A stretch of 64,000 nucleotides of DNA from Herbaspirillum aquaticum (GCF_002213425.1 NZ_NJGV01000011.1:124001-188000); one strand, 5' to 3'; positions 35,052 to 45,367 are shown, counted from the first letter of the stretch. Notes: generated by a model not told the origin, from the letters alone. A program made the numbers and translations.

Positions 35052-35323
35052 CAGTCGTCCCCGCCGGCAGCATCGGCTGCATTGAAGGGCTTGAGCATGT
35101 CGCCTTCGAGCAGCTTGACCTGGCTGTCAACCTTGTCGAGCTGGCCGGCGCAGAACTTCACCAGTTCGGAGCCGCGCTTGTAGGCGGCCACCGACGCTTC
35201 CAGCGGCAGTTCGCCGGCTTCCATGCGGGCCACGAGCTGCTCCAGTTCGGCCATCGCCTCTTCGAAGGAGGCAGGCAAGGCAGCAGCGGAAGCCGAAGGT
35301 GCGGCGGCAGAGGTTCTAGGCAT
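35051..35323 (-). CDS. xseB: Exodeoxyribonuclease VII small subunit
   Basis: 90 residues from the ATG at 35323. The core SFEEAMAELEQLVARMEAGELPLEASVAAYKRGSELVKFCAGQLDKVDSQVKLLE matches XseB throughout. The frame extends back to 35383, but the family begins near the chosen start. First gene of the conserved xseB-ispA-dxs operon; the large subunit XseA is elsewhere. Confidence 0.93.
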   Translation of the reverse strand: MPRTSAAAPSASAAALPASFEEAMAELEQLVARMEAGELPLEASVAAYKRGSELVKFCAGQLDKVDSQVKLLEGDMLKPFNAADAAGGDD

Positions 35324-35590
35324 ATCGACCCATTCAAAATTCCAACCCGGTATTTTAGAACAAACCGGCGATACCCAAGTCAATCAAGGGCGTGGAAATG
35401 TCAGCGGATTTCGCGCCGAGCTTGTAAATTCGGCCAATTTACTGGCATTTTGGCCACAAAACCCGGCCCCTTATGGGGGTTTTGTGGCATAATCCTCGGT
35501 TCTGTCCAAAATTTCCTCTTCATATTATTTGAACATAGGTTTTTGCGGATTTTCTTCCTTAGGTTGGTGCAAATTAATTTGGGGGCGGAA

Positions 35591-36712
35591 ATGTCCGATC
35601 TTGCTACTTTTGCCAAATTGGCGCGCTCAAACGCGCAACTTCCAGTCCACGTCTACTTTGACGAACCGCTTCATCAGCGGGAACTGAAACAACTCTTCCA
35701 GCAGGGACCTCGTTACGTCGGCCATGAGCTGATGGTGCCCGAAGCCGGCGACTATTCCACCCTGCCGTGGGAAAAAGAAGGCCGCATGCTGGTGCGCAAT
35801 GCGCAGGGTATTGAACTGCTGTCCAACGTATGCCGCCACCGCCAGGCCAAGATGCTCGACGGCCGCGGCAACGCCAGCAACATCGTCTGTCCCCTGCATC
35901 GCTGGACCTATGATCTGAAGGGCGAGTTGATCGGCGCGCCGCATTTCGGCGAGACGCCGTGCATGAACCTGTCCAAGACCCCGCTGCAAAGCTGGAACGG
36001 ACTGCTGTTCGAGAACAACGGCGTCAACATCGCCGACAAGCTCAAGAACCTGGGCGTAACGCGCGACCTGGATTTCTCCGGCTACCTGTACGACCACACC
36101 GAAGTGCACGAGTGCGACTACAACTGGAAGACCTTCATCGAGGTCTACCTGGAGGATTACCACGTCGAGCCCTTCCATCCCGGTCTCGGCAACTTCGTCA
36201 GTTGCTCCGACCTGAAGTGGGAATTCGGCCGCGACTACAGCGTGCAGACCGTGGGCGTGAACCACGGCCTGATCAAGTCCGGCTCGCCGACCTATGCCAA
36301 GTGGCAGGAAAAGCTGCTGCAGTTCTCCAACGGCAAGCCGCCCAAGTATGGCGCCATCTGGCTCACGCTCTACCCCAACATCATGGTGGAGTGGTACCCG
36401 CACGTACTGGTGGTGTCCACGCTTTGGCCGACCGGTCCGCAGAAGACCACCAACGTGGTGGAGTTCTACTATCCGGAAGAAATCGCCCTGTTCGAACGCG
36501 AACTGGTCGAGGCCGAACGCGCCGCCTACATGGAGACCTGCGTCGAGGATGACGAGATCGCCCTGCGCATGGATGCCGGCCGTCGTATACTGATGGATCG
36601 CGGCACCAGCGAAGTCGGTCCCTACCAGTCGCCCATGGAAGACGGCATGCAGCACTTCCACGAGTGGTATCGCCAGCAGCTGGACGTGCCGCAAGGAACC
36701 AGCACACCATAA
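35591..36712 (+). CDS. Rieske non-heme iron oxygenase, alpha-subunit type, with Glu in the bridging position
   Basis: 373 residues. Rieske 2Fe-2S ligands Cys81-x-His83 and Cys100-x2-His103 (VCRHRQ...CPLHRW). The mononuclear iron site is EDYHVEPFH, giving His191 and His196; the residue three before His191, which passes electrons from the Rieske cluster, is Glu188 rather than the usual Asp. Carnitine monooxygenase CntA also has Glu there. A third ligand Asp is probably in CVEDDEIALRMDAGRR. GGGGGCGG precedes the ATG. No reductase or small subunit is adjacent. It is divergent from xseB-ispA-dxs, an arrangement I recall from other Burkholderiales. Substrate unknown. Confidence 0.85.
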   Translation: MSDLATFAKLARSNAQLPVHVYFDEPLHQRELKQLFQQGPRYVGHELMVPEAGDYSTLPWEKEGRMLVRNAQGIELLSNVCRHRQAKMLDGRGNASNIVCPLHRWTYDLKGELIGAPHFGETPCMNLSKTPLQSWNGLLFENNGVNIADKLKNLGVTRDLDFSGYLYDHTEVHECDYNWKTFIEVYLEDYHVEPFHPGLGNFVSCSDLKWEFGRDYSVQTVGVNHGLIKSGSPTYAKWQEKLLQFSNGKPPKYGAIWLTLYPNIMVEWYPHVLVVSTLWPTGPQKTTNVVEFYYPEEIALFERELVEAERAAYMETCVEDDEIALRMDAGRRILMDRGTSEVGPYQSPMEDGMQHFHEWYRQQLDVPQGTSTP

Positions 36713-36837
36713 CCAGGCCAACAGGCCGCGCAGGGGGAAAGCAGATGCAGGCAACGCGGCAAGCTCACGACGGACGTAGTCTGCGCCGTCATTGTCGCCC
36801 GCCCTCCGGCGTCCGCTCCTCCCGCTCCCGCTGCACG

Positions 36838-36873
36838 ACGGCAGCCCCGGTTCACGCCGGGGCTGCCGTTTTC
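36838..36873 (+). terminator. Intrinsic terminator after the Rieske oxygenase
   Basis: Stem ACGGCAGCCCCGG / CCGGGGCTGCCGT around TTCACG, followed by TTTTC. Confidence 0.85.
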
Positions 36874-36933
36874 TTTGGTGCGCGCCACGCGTGCGCCTTG
36901 CCCATTCTCCCCTCACCCTACTGAACCGCCGCC

Positions 36934-37851
36934 ATGCAATCGCTCTGGATGCTCGTCGCCTCATTCCTCTTTGCCGTCATGGGCGTGTGCGTCAAGCTCG
37001 CCAGCCAGTACTACACGACCTCCGAGATCGTGCTCTGCCGTGGCGTGATCGGCGTGCTCTTCATCCTCTGCCTGATCCGCCTGCGCGGGGGCACGCTGCG
37101 CACGCCGTTCCCGCGTGACCACCTCATCCGTGGCGGCGTGGGCGTGGTCTCGCTGTGGATGTGGTTCTATTCCTTCAGCCTGCTGCCGATTGCCACGGCC
37201 ACGACGCTGAACTACATGTCCTCGATCTGGATCGCGGTGATGCTGTTCGTGGCCGGCTGGTGGCAGGGCCACAAGAAATTCGAATGGGGCCTGGCCGGTA
37301 CGGTGGCACTGAGCTTCCTCGGGGTGGCGCTGCTGATGCGACCATCGCTCAATGCCGAGCAGCTGCTGGGAGGCGCCATCTCGCTGGCCTCGGGCGTGCT
37401 CTCGGCACTGGTCTACCTGCAGGTGCGCAAGCTGGGGCTCTTGGGGGAACCGGAGTACCGCGTGGTGTTCTACTTTTCTGCCACGGGCGTCTTGGCCGGC
37501 CTGGTCGGCAGCGTGGTGACGGGCCGCGTGCCGCTGTGGCACAGCCACTCCTGGATCGGTGCGCTGCTGGTGCTCATGATAGGCTTGACGGCCACCACCG
37601 CGCAGATCGCCATGACGCGCGCCTACCGGCTCGGCAATACGCTGGTGACCGCCAACCTGCAATACACGGGCATCGTCTTTTCCAGCCTCTTCGGGGTGCT
37701 GATCTGGGATGATGCGCCGGGCTGGATAGGCTGGCTGGGCATGGCGATCATCCTGGCCAGTGGCATGCTGGCGACCTATCGCAACCAGCGCAAGAGCCAG
37801 GCCGTGGCCAAGAACGTACCCAAGGTGGACCCGATCGCCACCGAAGTCTGA
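36934..37851 (+). CDS. DMT-superfamily transporter (EamA family)
   Basis: 305 residues with ten predicted membrane segments in two EamA repeats (SLWMLVASFLFAVMGVCVKLASQYY; later ALLVLMIGLTATTAQIAMTRAYRLG). Such proteins export amino acids, metabolites or drugs. The charged C-terminal tail is cytoplasmic. Substrate not inferable; followed by the sulfurtransferase gene after 65 bp. Confidence 0.88.
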   Translation: MQSLWMLVASFLFAVMGVCVKLASQYYTTSEIVLCRGVIGVLFILCLIRLRGGTLRTPFPRDHLIRGGVGVVSLWMWFYSFSLLPIATATTLNYMSSIWIAVMLFVAGWWQGHKKFEWGLAGTVALSFLGVALLMRPSLNAEQLLGGAISLASGVLSALVYLQVRKLGLLGEPEYRVVFYFSATGVLAGLVGSVVTGRVPLWHSHSWIGALLVLMIGLTATTAQIAMTRAYRLGNTLVTANLQYTGIVFSSLFGVLIWDDAPGWIGWLGMAIILASGMLATYRNQRKSQAVAKNVPKVDPIATEV

Positions 37852-37916
37852 ATCCATGAACCCCGAATCCCTGAATCCTGCCCGCTTGCAGGGCTTATGA
37901 ACAAAAGGAGAGCCGC

Positions 37917-38774
37917 ATGACCTACCAGACCCTCATCAGCGCCAGCGAATTGAAATCGCGCGCGCAGTATCTGAACATTGTGGTCGTGGACTGCCGTCAC
38001 GACCTGACCAACCCGGCCTACGGCCGTGAAGCCTATGCCGCCGGCCATCTGCCCCAGGCACGCTTCGCCCATCTCGATGAGCTGCTCTCCGGCGCCAAGA
38101 CCGATGCCGCCGGCCGCTTCCATGGCCGTCATCCGCTGCCGGACCGCCAGCAATTCGTGCAAGCCATGCGCGACCTGGGCATCAACAATGACACGCAAGT
38201 GGTGGCCTACGACGCGCATGGCGGCATGTATGCCGCGCGCCTGTGGTGGCTGCTGCGCTGGATCGGCCACAGCGACGTGGCCGTGCTCGATGGCGGCATG
38301 GCCGCATGGCAGGCGCTGGGTGAGACGCTGACCAGCGAGGTGCCGGAGGCGGCTGTACCGGGCAACATCCAGGATCTGTCCTCGCTGGTCAAGACCGTGG
38401 ATGCACAGGCATTGCTGGACAATCTCAAGAGCCAAACCCTGCAAGTGGTCGATGCACGCGCACCGGATCGTTTCCGTGGCGAGAACGAAACCATCGATGC
38501 GGTGGGCGGACATATCCCGGGCGCGAAGAACCGCTTCTTCAAGGACAACCTGCAGGCCGATGGCCACTTCAAGAGCGCCACGCAATTGCGCGAGGAATGG
38601 CTGTCGGTGGTGGGCGATCCGCAGGCTGCGGTCATGCAGTGCGGCTCGGGCGTCACGGCCTGCCACAACCTGCTGGCGCTGGAAGTGGCCGGCTTGCCGG
38701 GCGCGCATCTTTATCCGGGTTCGTGGAGCGAGTGGAGTTCCGATCCGCAACGCCCGGTGGCCACGGGCAACTGA
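37917..38774 (+). CDS. sseA: Sulfurtransferase (3-mercaptopyruvate/thiosulfate type)
   Basis: 285 residues, two rhodanese domains. The N-terminal domain is inactive; the C-terminal one has the active-site loop MQCGSGVTACHN (Cys near residue 241). CGSGVTA is the loop typical of 3-mercaptopyruvate sulfurtransferases, whereas thiosulfate enzymes usually have CRxGxT. GHIPGAKNRFF and PGSWSEW are further family marks. Confidence 0.9.
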   Translation: MTYQTLISASELKSRAQYLNIVVVDCRHDLTNPAYGREAYAAGHLPQARFAHLDELLSGAKTDAAGRFHGRHPLPDRQQFVQAMRDLGINNDTQVVAYDAHGGMYAARLWWLLRWIGHSDVAVLDGGMAAWQALGETLTSEVPEAAVPGNIQDLSSLVKTVDAQALLDNLKSQTLQVVDARAPDRFRGENETIDAVGGHIPGAKNRFFKDNLQADGHFKSATQLREEWLSVVGDPQAAVMQCGSGVTACHNLLALEVAGLPGAHLYPGSWSEWSSDPQRPVATGN

Positions 38775-38799
38775 TCCTGGCACCGGTGCGTGCGGCACC

Positions 38800-39741
38800 C
38801 TACGACAAGTCGGGTGCCACGCTCCCTGCCATTGCCGTGACCCCCGCCTCGTGCAGGCGGGCCACGAACGTCTCCACGAACTGCTGCACCATGGCCGGCG
38901 CATCGCGTCGGCGCAGCAGGGCCACTTCCGAATGGAAATCGGCATCCTTGAGCGCGGGAAAACTGACGCCGGCCGACAGTGAAATACTGGCCATGCTCTG
39001 CGGTACGACGGCGATGCCGAAACCTGCATTGACCAGGCTCAGCAAGGAATTCTTGCGCGAGGTAGCGCGCGCCACGCGCGGATAGAAACCGTGCGCAATG
39101 CAGCGCTCGGCCACCAGGTAACTCAAGCCGCCGCGATCGCGGTGCGGCACCGTCACGAAGAAATCATCCCGCAATTCCGCAATCTCCACTTCGCTGCGGC
39201 CAGCCAGCCTGTGCGTGGCCGGTACGGCCGCCACCAGGCGCTCGCGGTAGAGCACGGTGCTCTCCAGATTCGGGTGCGCACGCAGGATGGGCAGCCGCGC
39301 CAGGCCGATATCGGCGCTGCCTTCGACGATCTCGCGGGCCTGGTATTCGGAAGGAGCCTGCGAGATTTCCAGCGAGATGCCGGGGAAATCCTTCAACGCT
39401 GCATTGAGGGTCGGACCCAGCGGTGCCGACAGTGGCACCGAGCTGGAGTGCAGCAGGCGCAAGGCCCCGTGCTCGCCCTTGCCGATGGTGCGTGCCTGCG
39501 CCACCGCGCGGTCCAGGTCGAGCAGGATGCGGCGGCTGCGTTCATAGAAATCCTGGCCCGCCTGGGTCAGTTCGAACGCCTTGGCCTCGCGCTTGATGAG
39601 CACCACATCCAGGTCCGCTTCCAGCTCCTTGACCTGGCGGCTCAGCGCTGACTGCGCGATGAAGAGGCGCTCGGAGGCGCGGGTGTAGCCGCGTGCCTCG
39701 ACGATCTCGACGAAGTAGCGCAACTGCCGGATGGAAATCAT
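38800..39741 (-). CDS. LysR-family regulator
   Basis: 313 residues. HTH in MISIRQLRYFVEIVEARGYTRASERLFIAQSALSRQVKELEADLDVVLIKREAKAF, then the effector domain. Start at 39741 has GGGGAG eight bases upstream. Convergent with sseA (25 bp between stops). Related regulators (NAC/Cbl-like subgroup) control nitrogen or aromatic metabolism; target unknown. Confidence 0.9.
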   Translation of the reverse strand: MISIRQLRYFVEIVEARGYTRASERLFIAQSALSRQVKELEADLDVVLIKREAKAFELTQAGQDFYERSRRILLDLDRAVAQARTIGKGEHGALRLLHSSSVPLSAPLGPTLNAALKDFPGISLEISQAPSEYQAREIVEGSADIGLARLPILRAHPNLESTVLYRERLVAAVPATHRLAGRSEVEIAELRDDFFVTVPHRDRGGLSYLVAERCIAHGFYPRVARATSRKNSLLSLVNAGFGIAVVPQSMASISLSAGVSFPALKDADFHSEVALLRRRDAPAMVQQFVETFVARLHEAGVTAMAGSVAPDLS

Positions 39742-39994
39742 GCTGTTCTCCCCTGCCCGGTTCTGGCGGCGCATCCATCTCGTTTCGAGATGGCGGGCCG
39801 GCTGATTTGATATTGGCGTACCGCGCGCGGCACCCCTACAGTGAAGCCATCCGCAACCCCGCCTGCGGCGATGAAAGGATGGATCGTGCTCCAGGATCTC
39901 TTGTTGTTCCTCGGCCTGCTGGGCCTGGTCTGCAGCGTGGGCATGCGCTGGATATTGCGCCGCCAGCGCCCCACGCCTGAGCGGCCCGATCCCC

Positions 39995-40729
39995 TCAGTG
40001 AGCGTGCGCCTGATGCGTCAGTGCCAGCACGATCAGCACGCCCGCTGCAATCAGGATCACCTGCGGGATCGTCTCGCGCAGGGTGGCGCGGCGCTGCATC
40101 TGCGGCATCAAATCGGAAACGGCGATGTAGATGAAGCCCGAGGAGGCAAACACCAGCACGAAGGGAATCCATTCCATGCCACGCTCCAGCATGAAGTAGC
40201 CCAGCACGCCGCCGGCCACCGCCATCAGGCTGCAGATGAGGTTGTAGACGTAGGCGCGGGTGCGCGAGAAACCGGCATTGAGCAGCACGATGAAGTCGCC
40301 AATCTCCTGGGGGATCTCATGCGCGATGATGGCAAGCCCGGTGACCAGGCCCAGGTGCGGGTCGGCCAGGAAGGCCGCTGCAATCAGGATGCCATCGGTG
40401 AAATTGTGCAGGCCGTCGCCGACCAGGATCATCCAGCCGGCCTTGCCGGCTTCTTTCTTGTCGTGCCCGTGGTGATGGCCGTGGCCATCGTCTTCGTGAT
40501 GGTGTGAATGCCGCAGGATGGCCGTCTTCTCCAAAAGGAAGAACACCAGCAGGCCGCCCAGCAGCACCGCGAAGAGCGTGTGCGGTTCAGCCCCGGATTC
40601 AAAGGCTTCCGGCAGCGCATGCAGCAGCGAGGTCGACAGCATGATGCCCACCGACAGGCTGACCATGCGCTCGACCACCTTCGACAGCAGTGCGAAGGAG
40701 AACACCGCCGCAGCGGTAATGCTGACCAC
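39995..40729 (-). CDS. ZIP-family divalent metal transporter (start uncertain)
   Basis: 244 residues from a GTG at 40729. ZIP marks: His-rich loop HSHHHEDDGHGHHHGHD, TM4 motif GDGLHNFTDGILIAAAF and TM5 HEIPQEIGDFIVLL, which bind Zn2+ or Fe2+. The frame stays open upstream and encodes VIDSTLVSILLATTLAG, which looks like the missing start of TM1, but I see no ATG, GTG or TTG there. Either initiation uses a rare codon (for example ATC at 40777) or the protein begins at the GTG with a shortened first helix. Confidence 0.85.
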   Translation of the reverse strand: MVSITAAAVFSFALLSKVVERMVSLSVGIMLSTSLLHALPEAFESGAEPHTLFAVLLGGLLVFFLLEKTAILRHSHHHEDDGHGHHHGHDKKEAGKAGWMILVGDGLHNFTDGILIAAAFLADPHLGLVTGLAIIAHEIPQEIGDFIVLLNAGFSRTRAYVYNLICSLMAVAGGVLGYFMLERGMEWIPFVLVFASSGFIYIAVSDLMPQMQRRATLRETIPQVILIAAGVLIVLALTHQAHAH

Positions 40730-40833
40730 GCCAGCCAGGGTGGTGGCCAGCAGGATGGAGACGAGTGTGGAGTCGATGACGGACCTCGGGCGAAAGACGA
40801 TGCAGGGGCAACAGCAGGCGCACCCAAAGCCCG

Positions 40834-43011
40834 TTATTGTACGCCCGCCGCCCTGCCGCTGCCATCTACGCGGCGCGAGCCAGCCAGCAGCAGTGGATTG
40901 ATGATGAGCACGATCTGCCCATCCCCCAGCACGGTGGCGCCGACCATGCCGGCCAGCGTCGCCACCTGCGGCCCGACCGGCTTGACCACCACTTCGCGGT
41001 TGCCGCTGACGTGGTCGGCCATGATCACCATCAGTTCATCGCCGTTCTTGATGAGCAAGGCAAAGGCCGTACCGGTTTCGCTCGAGCCTGGCAGCGGCAC
41101 CGGCGGCGGCTCGTCCAGCAGCACGTGCAGCGGGTGCAGCCGCAGTTCGCGGCCATTGATTTCCAGTGCGCGCCGCGCCAGGGCCTGGCGCGCCTGCTCG
41201 CTGCGCAGCTGGATGACGCTGTCGATGAGAGTGGAAGGAATGGCGTACTGCTGCTGCCCGTGATGCAGCAGGCAGACCTGCTGCACCGCCAGGGACAGCG
41301 GCAGGTAGAGCGTGAAGAGCACGCCCTGCCCGGGCTGCGAGTGCACCGTCATGCGCCCGCCCAGTGCGGCCACTTCGGCACGCACCACATCCATGCCGAT
41401 GCCGCGTCCGGCCAGGGCAGAGACTTGCGATTGCGTACTGAAACCGGGTTCGAAGATCAGCTCGGCCAGGCGCGCCTGGCTCCAGTGCTCCACACCCGCC
41501 ACGCCGCGCTGCATCGCCTTGTGGCCGATGGCGGCCAGGTCCAGCCCGCGGCCATCGTCGCTGACGCGGATGACCGCTTCATTGCCCTCGTGCCCCGCCT
41601 GGATGCGCAGGCGGCCACTGCCCGGCTTGCCGGCCGCGCGCCGCACCGCTGCATCCTCGATGCCATGCACGGCGGCATTGCGCAGCAGGTGTTCCAGCGG
41701 TCCCATCAGGCGTTCGAGGATGGCGCGGTCGATCTGCAGCCGGCAGTCCGACAGGTCCAGAGCCAGCGGCTTGCCGGTCTCGGCCGCGACCTGGCGTACC
41801 AGGTGCTGCATGCGCGGCTCCATGCTGTTGAACTTGACCATGCGCGCATGCATCAGCTCCTGCTGCAGCTCGCGCGTGGTACGCCCCTGCAGGCGCAGCC
41901 CTTCGCGGGTTTTCAGCACCCGTTGCAGCAGCCGCTTCTGGCGCGCCACGGCAGCGCCCAGGGCGGCTTCCATGGCTTTGGCCAGTTCCGTCAGGGCGGT
42001 GCCGGCCTCGTGGGGTACCGGTCGGTCGCCATGCTCCCAGTTGCGCTGCCACTGCTGCAGCTGCAGGGCCAGCGCGTCCAGTTCTTCACCCAGCTCACGG
42101 GCGTCGCCCTGCATGGCGCCGATTTCGTTATCCAGCTGGGCACGGCTGATGGAAACTTCACCGACCTGGTTCAGCAGCTTGTCCAGCACGGTGGTGCGGA
42201 TGCGCACCAGGGGCGCGCTCAGCCGCCCTTCCACCGCCGTCACGCCAGGCGCAGGCTTGGCGGGCGCCGCAAGCGGCAAGGCCGACATGCCCTGCTCCAG
42301 GGTACTGAAGTGTTCCACCGCCTGGTCATACAGGGCCAGCAGCGCGGCCACGGAATGCGGTGCCGGGCTGCCGTCGGCCAGGCGCTGCAGGGCGCCTTCC
42401 ATGTCGTGCAGGCAGCGGCTCAGGTGCAGCGCACCGACCATGCGGGCGCTGCCCTTGAGCGTATGCAGGGGCCGCGCCAGCTCGGCCAGCAGACCGGTAT
42501 CGAGCGCCGCGGGATGCTCGCTCTCGGGTAGCACCAGCAAGGTCTCGCCGATGCTGGCGATGAGTTCCTGCGCCTCTTCCAGGAAGACCGGCAGCAGCAC
42601 CGGATCGATCAGCTCGGGAGGGACGGCGGGCGCGGGCGGTGTCAGGGGCGCTTCCAGCTGTGCCGCCAGGGCCTGGATGCCGGCGTCGAGCAAACCGCGT
42701 GTACGCGCCTGTGCGGCAATATCGCTGCCCTGGTTCTGTACGGAGGCCAGCAAGGCCGAGGCCGATTCGGCAAAGGCCGTGGCCCCGCTGCTGCCGGCGT
42801 AATCTCGCAGGGCCGCCAGGGCGCGCAGCACCAGTGCAGGCAGGCCACAGCTGACTCCCTCCTGGCCCAGGCGCGCAAACCAGGCTGCACTTTGCTGGCG
42901 CACGATGGCCAGCAGCGGGCGCAAGGTCTGGCGCAGGCGCTCGTCATCGCCGGCGGTGCGAGCCGTGCCGTCAATGAAATGCCCTGGAGCGCGCTCGGTG
43001 CTGGTAGTCAT
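40834..43011 (-). CDS. chpA: CheA-like histidine kinase of the Pil-Chp system, shortened and without receiver
   Basis: 725 residues: a single HPt domain with phospho-acceptor His183 (RPLHTLKGSARMVG), dimerisation helices, HATPase with N box HLLRNAAVHGIED, DDGRGLD and GRGIGMDVV (about 430-570), and a CheW-like domain to the end. PilL/ChpA proteins of type IV pilus systems are usually 1,500-2,500 residues with several HPt domains and a C-terminal receiver. Here the protein stops directly after the CheW-like domain. The start at 43011 lies 12 bp after the pilJ stop; a longer frame overlaps pilJ. No receiver gene follows. Confidence 0.87.
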   Translation of the reverse strand: MTTSTERAPGHFIDGTARTAGDDERLRQTLRPLLAIVRQQSAAWFARLGQEGVSCGLPALVLRALAALRDYAGSSGATAFAESASALLASVQNQGSDIAAQARTRGLLDAGIQALAAQLEAPLTPPAPAVPPELIDPVLLPVFLEEAQELIASIGETLLVLPESEHPAALDTGLLAELARPLHTLKGSARMVGALHLSRCLHDMEGALQRLADGSPAPHSVAALLALYDQAVEHFSTLEQGMSALPLAAPAKPAPGVTAVEGRLSAPLVRIRTTVLDKLLNQVGEVSISRAQLDNEIGAMQGDARELGEELDALALQLQQWQRNWEHGDRPVPHEAGTALTELAKAMEAALGAAVARQKRLLQRVLKTREGLRLQGRTTRELQQELMHARMVKFNSMEPRMQHLVRQVAAETGKPLALDLSDCRLQIDRAILERLMGPLEHLLRNAAVHGIEDAAVRRAAGKPGSGRLRIQAGHEGNEAVIRVSDDGRGLDLAAIGHKAMQRGVAGVEHWSQARLAELIFEPGFSTQSQVSALAGRGIGMDVVRAEVAALGGRMTVHSQPGQGVLFTLYLPLSLAVQQVCLLHHGQQQYAIPSTLIDSVIQLRSEQARQALARRALEINGRELRLHPLHVLLDEPPPVPLPGSSETGTAFALLIKNGDELMVIMADHVSGNREVVVKPVGPQVATLAGMVGATVLGDGQIVLIINPLLLAGSRRVDGSGRAAGVQ

Positions 43012-43022
43012 GGGGGCCTGGC

Positions 43023-45239
43023 TCAGGAAACCTTGACGCGGAAGCGCGAGACCGAGCTTTCCAGCTGGCGGGCGGCATCCCACAATTCCTCATAGAGCGT
43101 GGCGACCTGCTCGCGGCTTTGCTCGATGATGTCGTTCTCGCTCAGGATGCCCTGGATCTGCTGGGCCACGCCATTGGCCGAGACCGCCTGCTCGCGGGTG
43201 GACACCGCCATGCCCTGGATCAGGTCGGCCAGGCGTTTGGAGACGCTGCGGATATCGGCCAGTGCGCTGCCGGCGGCGTCCGACAGCACGGCGCCATCGG
43301 TGACTCCGTTGGTGGATTTTTCCATGGCCACCACCACGTCGCGGGTGTCGGCCTGGATCATGCGCACCAGCGCGCCGATTTCGCGGGTGGCGGCGCTGGA
43401 GCGCTCGGCCAGGTGCTGCACTTCCTCGGCCACCACCGAGAAGCCGCGCCCGGCCTCGCCCGCCGAGGCGGCCTGGATGGCAGCATTGAGGGCCAGCACA
43501 TTGGTGCGTTCGGTGATGTCGGAAATCAGGTCGGTGATCTCGCCAATCATCTGCGAGGACGCCCCCAGCCGCTTGATGCGCTCGGAAGTTTCGCGGATCT
43601 GCTCGCCGATGCCATCCATGGCCTTGACCGCATCTTCCACCGCACGCGCGCCGCGTTCGGCCACCACCACGGCGTGACGGGCCACATCGGCGGACTCATC
43701 GGCCGAGACCGAAATACCGGTGATCTGGTTGGACATCTCCAGCATGGCCTGCGCGATGCGCTGGATGCGCCGGGCCTGCGCACGTGCAGCCGCGCCCAGC
43801 TCGGTGGTGGTCCCGCGCACGTGTTCGGAGCTCCAGGCCACCTTGGCGGCCATCTGCGTGACCTGCTCGACCAGCCCGCGCAAGGCTTCCACGGTGTAGT
43901 TGACGGAATCGGCAATGGCACCGGTGACATCGTCCGAGACCGTGGTGTGGACCGTCAGGTCGCCATCGGCCACGCGCTGCAGCTCGGTCATCAGGCGTAG
44001 CACGGCGGCCTGGGTCAGGTGGTTGGCGCGCATGGCCTTTTCTTCTTCCTGCTGGGCCAGCTGGCGCTGCAGTTCGGCTTCCTGGCGTCGGGCTTCGGCG
44101 GCGGCGGCATTGTTGCGGCTGCTCTGCAATTGCACCAGGGCGATGCCGATGGCGCTGAGCAGGGCCATCGCCATGGCGCACAGCATGGCCCAGAAAGTCC
44201 AGGAGCGCGCCTTCAGGGCGAGACGGTAGGCGTCTTCCAATTCGGTGAGATGGCGTTTCAAGGTTTCGTTTTCCATGAACACCAGTTGCTCGGAACGCTT
44301 GGCCGCGATGAAATTCTGCAGGTTGCCGAGGATGCCGGCGATCTGCGGCTGGTACTCACCGAAGACCCGCGTGAGTTCCTGCAGCTTGCTGCGCAGGTCG
44401 GCATCGGTGGCGGCGCGCAGGCGCAGCATCTCGTTGCCTGCCAGCAGGCTCTTCAACAGGTCGCCAAAGGTGGTCAGGTCCTTGCCGAGCATGAAGGCGG
44501 TTTCCGCGTTGACGCCCTCGGATGTCAGGAACTCATTGGAGCTGCGCCCCAGGCGCAGGGTCAGCATCACCAGCTGGCTGGCGGCGGCCATCTCGCGCGT
44601 GGTCGGCCGGCCTTGCGACTGCAGCATGGCGATCTGCTCGCTCAGGTCCAGCATCACGGGCAGCAGCTGGTTGAGACGCTTCAAGGTGGCGCCGAAACCG
44701 GTCAACTCCTTTTCCATGCCGAGGATCGTCTCGGCAGCCAGGTCGGTGCGGCGCCACATGCGGGCCACATTCTCCAGCGCCGGCTTGAGCGCCGGATCGG
44801 GCAGGCCGATGTTCTGGCCTTGATACGGACCACCGCTGCTCAGCAGCAGCAGGCCGCGATTGAATTCGAGCCGGCTTTGCGCCAGCTGCACGAAGGCCTG
44901 CGGATTGCCCTGGATGGCATTGGGCACGGCCTTGCCGATGCGCTGGGAATGCATCACCAGGTCCGAGGCCAGGTTGGTCTGCAGCGTAGCCAGCAGGTAC
45001 AGCCGCGCACCCAGCCACATGAACAGGCACAGGGCAGCCAGCGACAGCGCCAGCACGCCCAGCAGGACCCTCGTCTGGGTACGCAGTGAATAAGCTTGCA
45101 GCCATGGCAGGCGCAGGCCAGCAGTGCCCCGCCCGTCCACCCTGGCCGGATCGGCGCTGGTTGAGGTGGCGTTCCCGTTGCCGGACCCACGGGCGGCCGG
45201 GAGCTTCTTTTTCGACAGGTACGGCAAGGTCGGTTCCAT
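43023..45239 (-). CDS. pilJ: Type IV pilus methyl-accepting chemotaxis protein PilJ
   Basis: 738 residues. N-terminal TM (about 57-77), PilJ-type periplasmic domains (for example [25 protein letters not shown]), second TM (about 345-367), coiled coil rich in Glu/Gln/Ala, HAMP-like region ([26 protein letters not shown]) and MCP signalling domain with hairpin tip [40 protein letters not shown]. It senses pilus tension or pilin state and controls ChpA. Second gene of pilI-pilJ-chpA. Confidence 0.93.
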   Translation of the reverse strand: MEPTLPYLSKKKLPAARGSGNGNATSTSADPARVDGRGTAGLRLPWLQAYSLRTQTRVLLGVLALSLAALCLFMWLGARLYLLATLQTNLASDLVMHSQRIGKAVPNAIQGNPQAFVQLAQSRLEFNRGLLLLSSGGPYQGQNIGLPDPALKPALENVARMWRRTDLAAETILGMEKELTGFGATLKRLNQLLPVMLDLSEQIAMLQSQGRPTTREMAAASQLVMLTLRLGRSSNEFLTSEGVNAETAFMLGKDLTTFGDLLKSLLAGNEMLRLRAATDADLRSKLQELTRVFGEYQPQIAGILGNLQNFIAAKRSEQLVFMENETLKRHLTELEDAYRLALKARSWTFWAMLCAMAMALLSAIGIALVQLQSSRNNAAAAEARRQEAELQRQLAQQEEEKAMRANHLTQAAVLRLMTELQRVADGDLTVHTTVSDDVTGAIADSVNYTVEALRGLVEQVTQMAAKVAWSSEHVRGTTTELGAAARAQARRIQRIAQAMLEMSNQITGISVSADESADVARHAVVVAERGARAVEDAVKAMDGIGEQIRETSERIKRLGASSQMIGEITDLISDITERTNVLALNAAIQAASAGEAGRGFSVVAEEVQHLAERSSAATREIGALVRMIQADTRDVVVAMEKSTNGVTDGAVLSDAAGSALADIRSVSKRLADLIQGMAVSTREQAVSANGVAQQIQGILSENDIIEQSREQVATLYEELWDAARQLESSVSRFRVKVS

Positions 45240-45367
45240 GGCCGGCGTTCCTATTCCCTCTTTACAGATCTCGCAGATCTTCTGGATTTCTCAGGTTTTT
45301 CTGATTTACAGGCCTGGTGGTGCAATGGCTTGCAGAGCAGGCCTCGCCGCCGCTTGGGGCGCGGCAG

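Noticed and set aside
39871..40134. Small frame with one hydrophobic segment (MKGWIVLQDLLLFLGLLGL...) between lysR and the ZIP gene
   Set aside because: No ribosome site, overlaps the ZIP 3' end by 140 nt, and its second half is low-complexity. It cannot be supported as a gene, though the first 30 codons resemble a small membrane peptide.
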